Assembly (NCBI GenBank): GCA_964370635.1
Contig: CAYJJU010000012.1
Coordinates: 16,103 to 80,102, forward strand
Length of the DNA: 64,000 nucleotides
Reading direction: 5' to 3'
DNA from: SIG603 sp964370635
GTDB lineage: Bacteria > Bacillota > Clostridia > Oscillospirales > Acutalibacteraceae
Program-made: the position numbers and the translations under genes
The notes under the pieces: model-generated
Told to the model about the DNA's origin: nothing
Databases searched by the model: none
What the model saw: only the letters and a program-made list of their open reading frames with translations
Shown: piece after piece, positions 59,856 through 64,000 of the stretch
How the letters are laid out: each line of letters opens with the position of its first letter
Numbering within the stretch: the first letter of the stretch is position 1

Positions 59856-61019
59856 ATGTTTATTGACGTAAAGCAAATGGATAAAGACTATATCATGCAG
59901 ACTTATGGCAGGGTTGATGTTGCTATTGAAAGCGGACAGGGCTCTCGCTGTGTAGATGTGGACGGTAAAAACTACATAGATTTTACAAGCGGTATCGGAG
60001 TTAATTCCCTAGGTTTTTGCGATGCAGGCTGGGCAAAAGCCGTGGCAGAGCAGGCAGGAAAGCTTCAACATGTAAGCAATTATTATTACAGCCCCGTGGC
60101 ATCAAGCCTTGCAAAGGCCTTGGTGGAAAACACCCAAATGGGCGCATGCTTTTTTGTAAATTCAGGCTGTGAGGCAAATGAATGTGCGATAAAAGTTGCA
60201 AGAAAATACGGCAAAAAGAAAAACGCACACAAAATTATAACCCTTTTTGATTCTTTCCATGGCAGAACAATTACAACTCTTGCCGCAACAGGACAGGACG
60301 TTTTTCATCAGGAATTTCTACCTCTTACAGAGGGTTTTGTGCACTGCATAGCAAACGACATGGATGCACTAAAAGCCGTTTACAGTGACGATGTTTGTGC
60401 CGTAATGGTGGAATGTGTTCAAGGTGAGGGCGGAGTAAATCCCCTTGACGAAGCTTACTTAAAAGAAGTAAGAGCATTTTGCGATGAAACGGACATACTC
60501 TTAATTGCAGACGAGGTTCAAACAGGTATAGGCAGGACAGGCAGTTTTTACTCAAGCCTTGGAATGGGTGTTAAACCCGATATTATAACAAGCGCAAAAG
60601 GTCTTGGCGGCGGACTTCCAATTTCTACTTGTATAGTTAGCAAGGAGCTTAAGGACATAATGGTAGCAGGCGACAACGGCTCGACCTACGGGGCAAACCC
60701 TGTAGCCTGCGCAGGCGCACTTCATGTTGTTAAAACGGTAAGCGATAAGGACTTTTTAAGCGAGGTTGTAAAAAAAGGCGAATATTTCATGGCTAAGCTA
60801 AACCAGATGGAAGAAGTTGAGCTAACACGTGGAAAAGGCCTTATGATAGGCATTAAACTTAAGACAAAAACGGCAAAAGAAGTACTATTAGCCTGTGCCG
60901 AAAAAGGACTTTTAGTGCTCACGGCAAAAGACATGGTAAGATTTTTACCACCACTTAATATAGGCTATGAGGACATAGACAAAGGACTTGAGATATTTGA
61001 GAAGATAGTTAATAGTTGA
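59856..61019 (+). CDS. argD: Acetylornithine aminotransferase
   Basis: A 387-residue class III PLP aminotransferase, fourth step of arginine synthesis. Motifs: VDGKNYIDFTSGIGVNSLG, FVNSGCEANECAIK, DSFHGRT, LIADEVQTGIGRTG and the PLP Lys in SAKGLGGGLPI. The start at 59856 follows AAGGAGGAAATT; the open frame upstream runs through the composite repeat and is not coding. The stop codon abuts another repeat. Confidence 0.96.
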   Translation: MFIDVKQMDKDYIMQTYGRVDVAIESGQGSRCVDVDGKNYIDFTSGIGVNSLGFCDAGWAKAVAEQAGKLQHVSNYYYSPVASSLAKALVENTQMGACFFVNSGCEANECAIKVARKYGKKKNAHKIITLFDSFHGRTITTLAATGQDVFHQEFLPLTEGFVHCIANDMDALKAVYSDDVCAVMVECVQGEGGVNPLDEAYLKEVRAFCDETDILLIADEVQTGIGRTGSFYSSLGMGVKPDIITSAKGLGGGLPISTCIVSKELKDIMVAGDNGSTYGANPVACAGALHVVKTVSDKDFLSEVVKKGEYFMAKLNQMEEVELTRGKGLMIGIKLKTKTAKEVLLACAEKGLLVLTAKDMVRFLPPLNIGYEDIDKGLEIFEKIVNS

Positions 61020-61103
61020 GAGTTGTAGGGGCGACGTTTCGTCGTCCGAAGATTTACCTCAAAATTCATAAAACCAAAGGGACGGGCAACCCGTCCCCTA
61101 CAA
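61016..61103. repeat. Composite intergenic repeat between argD and argF (two GC-rich hairpins)
   Basis: A short AGTTGAGAGTTG run, the 24-nt GC-rich hairpin unit at 61025..61048 that matches 5650..5673 in reverse complement, a spacer, then a second hairpin GGGACGGGCAACCCGTCCC with CTACAA (61079..61103). Confidence 0.85.
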
Positions 61104-61119
61104 GATACAAGGAGGAAAT

Positions 61120-62022
61120 ATGAAACATTTATTAAAGCTTTTAGACTGGGACAAAGAGGAGATTATTAAGGTTTTAAACCTTGCCGACCAGCTAAAATAT
61201 GAAACAAAACACGGCATAACTCACCACCATTTAAAAGGAAAAACTTTAGGCATGATTTTTGCTAAGGCTTCAACAAGAACAAGGGTTTCTTTTGAAGTAG
61301 GCATGAATCAGCTAGGAGGCCACGCACTGTTTTTATCGTCACGTGATTTACAAATAGGCAGAGGCGAGCCCGTACAGGACACAGCAAGGGTACTATCTCG
61401 CTATTTAGACGGAATTATGATAAGAACTTTTGAGCAAAAAGAGGTAGAGGATTTAGCAACTTACGGCTCTATCCCCATCATAAACGGACTGACAGATTTT
61501 GCCCACCCCTGCCAAGTTTTAGCCGATTTAATGACAATTAGGGAATATAAAGGCAGTTTTGACGGCATAAAAATGTGCTTTATAGGCGACGGAAACAACA
61601 TGATGAACTCGCTTATAGTCGGCGGCTTAAAAGTAGGCATGACAGTAAGTGTCGCCTGCCCCACCGATTATAATCCGCCAAAAGAAATTTTGGAGTTTGC
61701 GGGCAGTTACGACACTTTTTCTATCCATACCGACCCCATGGAAGCCGCAAAGGGCGCAGACGTTTTAATCACAGACGTTTGGACATCTATGGGACAAGAG
61801 GAAGAAAGCGCTAAACGAATTGAAGCTTTTAAAGGCTACTGCATAAACGACGAGATGGTAGCCGTGACAAACAAAGACTCAATAGTGCTTCACTGCCTTC
61901 CTGCACACAGAGAAGAAGAGATTACTGCAAAGGTATTTGAAGCAAATGCAGACCCAATTTTTGACGAGGCAGAAAACAGACTACACGCACAAAAAGCGGT
62001 CTTGGTTCACTGTTTAACTTAA
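61120..62022 (+). CDS. argF: Ornithine carbamoyltransferase
   Basis: A 300-residue transcarbamylase, sixth step of arginine synthesis. Motifs: carbamoyl-phosphate site ASTRTRVSFE, DFAHPCQVLADLMT, and ornithine site HCLPAHREEE. Length and motifs fit the anabolic type. Ribosome site AAGGAGG. It ends the operon at a strong terminator. Carbamoyl-phosphate synthase is not in the window. Confidence 0.96.
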   Translation: MKHLLKLLDWDKEEIIKVLNLADQLKYETKHGITHHHLKGKTLGMIFAKASTRTRVSFEVGMNQLGGHALFLSSRDLQIGRGEPVQDTARVLSRYLDGIMIRTFEQKEVEDLATYGSIPIINGLTDFAHPCQVLADLMTIREYKGSFDGIKMCFIGDGNNMMNSLIVGGLKVGMTVSVACPTDYNPPKEILEFAGSYDTFSIHTDPMEAAKGADVLITDVWTSMGQEEESAKRIEAFKGYCINDEMVAVTNKDSIVLHCLPAHREEEITAKVFEANADPIFDEAENRLHAQKAVLVHCLT

Positions 62023-62040
62023 ATTATTTAATAAAAAAAT

Positions 62041-62080
62041 GAGCGTCATATCACGAGATTACCGTGTTATGACGCTCTTA
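62041..62080. terminator. Bidirectional terminator after argF
   Basis: GAGCGTCATA (62041..62050) pairs with TATGACGCTC (62068..62077), with an inner CACG/CGTG pair. Seven A precede it and TTATTATTT follows, so it serves both argF and the converging membrane-protein gene. Confidence 0.85.
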
Positions 62081-62087
62081 TTATTTC

Positions 62088-63047
62088 TTATATTTTCTCT
62101 TGTGTGTCAACTTCCACCGGTTTTTCTGCTTCCTGTGGAACTTGCTCTGGGGTGTTTTGTGTTGGTTCTTGTGCCTCTGCGTTTTGCGAAATCTCTTCTG
62201 CCGCTTCGATTTCTTCGATTTTTTCTTTTCTTTGTCTGTTTTCTATCACGCCGTCAAGAATAATTTTTCTCATACTGCTTCTAACTATAATTAAGCTTAC
62301 GGCTATGAAGATGAGGCCAAGTGCCCAAAATCCGCTTGATAGCATGGAATAAATCACAAACGGCTCAAAGGCATCTTTATAATTTGACACAGGAACATAT
62401 GTAAGCGCTGTAAAAATTCTTACTCCTTGGAAAAGAGCCAAGGCAAAGAATGAGGCTATTGAGGTTTCTGTGACTCTGCCCATTACAACACCTGTGTACA
62501 GTGTTCTTTTAATACTGCTCATAGACCTTCTTGTTGAGCCGTAAAACATGCTTATTATAACCACAACTGCAAGTGCGACGCCCAGTGCTATGCAAGACAC
62601 TACAAGTGAGTCTATGTTTCCGGCAACGGCAAATTTTGCTATGTCGCCAAAAATTATTCCGATAAGACCGCATATGTGAAGCAAAAATACCGCACTAGAT
62701 ATTAATAGCCCTGCTTTTACAATTGAAAGCGGCCATGTGCTTACGGTTTTTCTTGAAGATTTATAGCATGTGTACTGTAAAATTAAATTAACAGCCACAA
62801 GTAAGCCTGCCAAAACCATTACATAGCCTGAGTACATAGAAACTAATCGTACCAATTCGCTATATGATGCTAAATCCACTATCTCGCCAAGTCTGAAAGC
62901 ACCGCCTGTATAATCCGAAAAGAATTCTTGAGGCGCTAAAACGGCTATTAGTGCGTCGGCAATTACAGCAAAGCCTACACATATACCCGCAAGCAACAGC
63001 CAAATGCTTCCACTTGCTTTTTTTACTGCTAATATTGTTTTATTCAT
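62088..63047 (-). CDS. Polytopic membrane protein of unknown function
   Basis: A 319-residue protein with about six hydrophobic helices (15-35, 70-95, 105-130, 138-165, 195-220, 235-258) and an acidic, Pro/Gln-rich C-terminal tail of about 50 residues (EEISQNAEAQEPTQ, PQEAEKPVEVDTQ). I do not recognise the family. It lies 23 nt downstream of another polytopic protein of similar general design, and both probably belong to one transcript. Confidence 0.7.
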   Translation of the reverse strand: MNKTILAVKKASGSIWLLLAGICVGFAVIADALIAVLAPQEFFSDYTGGAFRLGEIVDLASYSELVRLVSMYSGYVMVLAGLLVAVNLILQYTCYKSSRKTVSTWPLSIVKAGLLISSAVFLLHICGLIGIIFGDIAKFAVAGNIDSLVVSCIALGVALAVVVIISMFYGSTRRSMSSIKRTLYTGVVMGRVTETSIASFFALALFQGVRIFTALTYVPVSNYKDAFEPFVIYSMLSSGFWALGLIFIAVSLIIVRSSMRKIILDGVIENRQRKEKIEEIEAAEEISQNAEAQEPTQNTPEQVPQEAEKPVEVDTQEKI

Positions 63048-63070
63048 CGTTTTTTTCTCCGTTTACTTTG

Positions 63071-64000
63071 TTATTTTATACTCCTTGCATTTATAAGCGC
63101 AATAGCAAATGCAACACTTTGTATAATTCCTATAATGCTTAATATAAGGCTCATATAGTCTATGCCCATAAGCTTTGTCATGGGATTTACGAATGACATA
63201 ATTATTGAAACAATCGTAAATAGTGCCGAAACAAAAAGCATAATTATGAGTATCATAGATACCTTACCGTATGTAACACTGCCCATAGTCGCAACAGATT
63301 TAAGTGCGTTGCAAGTTTTTAGTAAGCCTATGGCTACAAATATCATAAGCACGCCTAAAAGCAAAAGCACAAGTCCCATTACGATAATAAGTGCGCCGGC
63401 CGAGCTGTTTGAAAGAATTGTCTCCAAACCGATTGCAGAAAATGCGCTTCCGAAAAATCCTATAACAGAACTAATCATTGAGGAAGCTGCCATTAAGACG
63501 ATACCGATAATTATAAGGGCCGATGCTACCGCTATAGACCATATCATTCCGCCAACTTTTGTAAGCGTGAGGCCTGTAGTTTTTATAGGAGCGCCTGTTT
63601 TATCCATGCAGGAAAGCATGAATATCAGTACACCAACCAAAACTAATATTTGCGGTGTAAGTCCGATAAGTCCGCCTAAAATTGCCATAGGGTCTATGCC
63701 TGAATTTCCAAGCAGTATATCAATCTCAGACCTTGCGGGAATAAACATATTTATTAAGGCCATAATCGTTGTAAGTCCCAACGATATAATTGCCGCAAAA
63801 GCAAGAGGAGACGTGCATACTTCCCTTAATTTTTTAATTGACTTTGTTCCCCCTTGTGGTACCGGTTGCGGTGCATAAGTGTTTGCCCCGCCATATGAAG
63901 GCACGGGAGGAGGAGGTGTAAAGCCCTGCTGTCCACCGAAGTTTTGTGGTGGTGGAGGAGCGTTATTAAAACCTTGTTGTCCGCCAAAGTTTTGTCTAGG
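63071..64000 (-). CDS. Membrane protein with Gly/Gln/Pro-rich N-terminal repeats (5' end outside the window)
   Basis: The frame is open to the window edge, so the start is beyond 64000; about 309 residues are visible. The N-terminal part has repeats of the type QNFGGQQGF separated by PPPP runs (two copies seen), then YGGANTYAPQPVPQGG. Five or six hydrophobic helices follow. The layout, a Gly/Gln/Pro-rich cytoplasmic lead before a helical bundle, is common for DUF-type membrane proteins in Clostridia. Function unknown. An internal GTG at 63904 should not be taken as the start. Confidence 0.7.
   Translation of the reverse strand, partial: PRQNFGGQQGFNNAPPPPQNFGGQQGFTPPPPVPSYGGANTYAPQPVPQGGTKSIKKLREVCTSPLAFAAIISLGLTTIMALINMFIPARSEIDILLGNSGIDPMAILGGLIGLTPQILVLVGVLIFMLSCMDKTGAPIKTTGLTLTKVGGMIWSIAVASALIIIGIVLMAASSMISSVIGFFGSAFSAIGLETILSNSSAGALIIVMGLVLLLLGVLMIFVAIGLLKTCNALKSVATMGSVTYGKVSMILIIMLFVSALFTIVSIIMSFVNPMTKLMGIDYMSLILSIIGIIQSVAFAIALINARSIK

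Overview
The window looks like a chromosomal scaffold from an anaerobic, spore-forming member of the Clostridia, probably an uncultured gut-type lineage. Signs are low-GC A/T-rich intergenic DNA, consensus sigma-A promoters (TTGACA, 17-nt spacer, TATAAT), strong GGAGG ribosome sites, SpoIIQ- and SpoIIP-type sporulation proteins, a multisubunit [FeFe] hydrogenase, Ecf transport ATPases, and a LexA of Gram-positive type. A run of exactly 100 N at 35528..35627 shows it is assembled from contigs. No phage, IS element, rRNA or CRISPR array was seen.

Layout. 1-3.5 kb: partial aldo/keto reductase and two tandem membrane-anchored RCC1-repeat proteins. 3.5-10 kb: two DegV proteins, tRNA-Lys, lexA, a candidate small RNA, a spoIIQ-like gene, a Gfo/Idh/MocA oxidoreductase and a HAD hydrolase. 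10-16 kb (minus): operon ydcF-like, pyrC, pyrF, pyrK, pyrD, histidine phosphatase, ruvX, HAD hydrolase. 16-24.8 kb (minus): hydrogenase cluster with the NAD-linked HydABC-type enzyme plus a divergent sensory-type hydrogenase-like protein, two DRTGG proteins, two GHKL ATPases, a PHP phosphoesterase and a ferredoxin-like protein. 25-27.3 kb: serC-serA. 27.4-29 kb: a secreted Asp-loop repeat protein, an ECF-like sigma factor and an RsgI-like anti-sigma factor. 29-35.5 kb: a fused mannosyltransferase-like membrane protein and a GH2 beta-galactosidase. 36-49 kb (minus): ruvC-ruvA-ruvB, glmM, rRNA methyltransferase, ecfA1-ecfA2-ecfT, truA, DUF5711, cvpA, pgsA, clpE. 49-52.4 kb: spoIIP, small membrane proteins and an AEC transporter. 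52.7-62 kb: argG-argH-argC-(DUF4037)-argJ-argB-argD-argF, which covers arginine synthesis from glutamate to arginine by the acetyl-recycling route except for carbamoyl-phosphate supply. 62-64 kb: two membrane proteins of unknown function.

Two things stand out beyond routine housekeeping. First, the intergenic spaces carry at least a dozen copies of a composite repeat: tandem 7-bp units of the type AGTKRAN, a GC-rich hairpin, an AAATGC-x-GCATTT hairpin, a CACCA box, then 7-bp units on the other strand. Copies sit inside operons and at stop codons, and two near-identical copies differ by exactly one 7-bp unit. Second, several compact systems have unusual composition: the hydrogenase/DRTGG/GHKL module, the sigma/anti-sigma/Asp-loop protein module with an inverted repeat over its ribosome site, a roughly 280-bp nested-hairpin element at 9004..9283, a promoter-hairpin-terminator small RNA with a C-rich anti-Shine-Dalgarno stretch at 5479..5580, and a DUF4037 gene embedded in the arginine operon.
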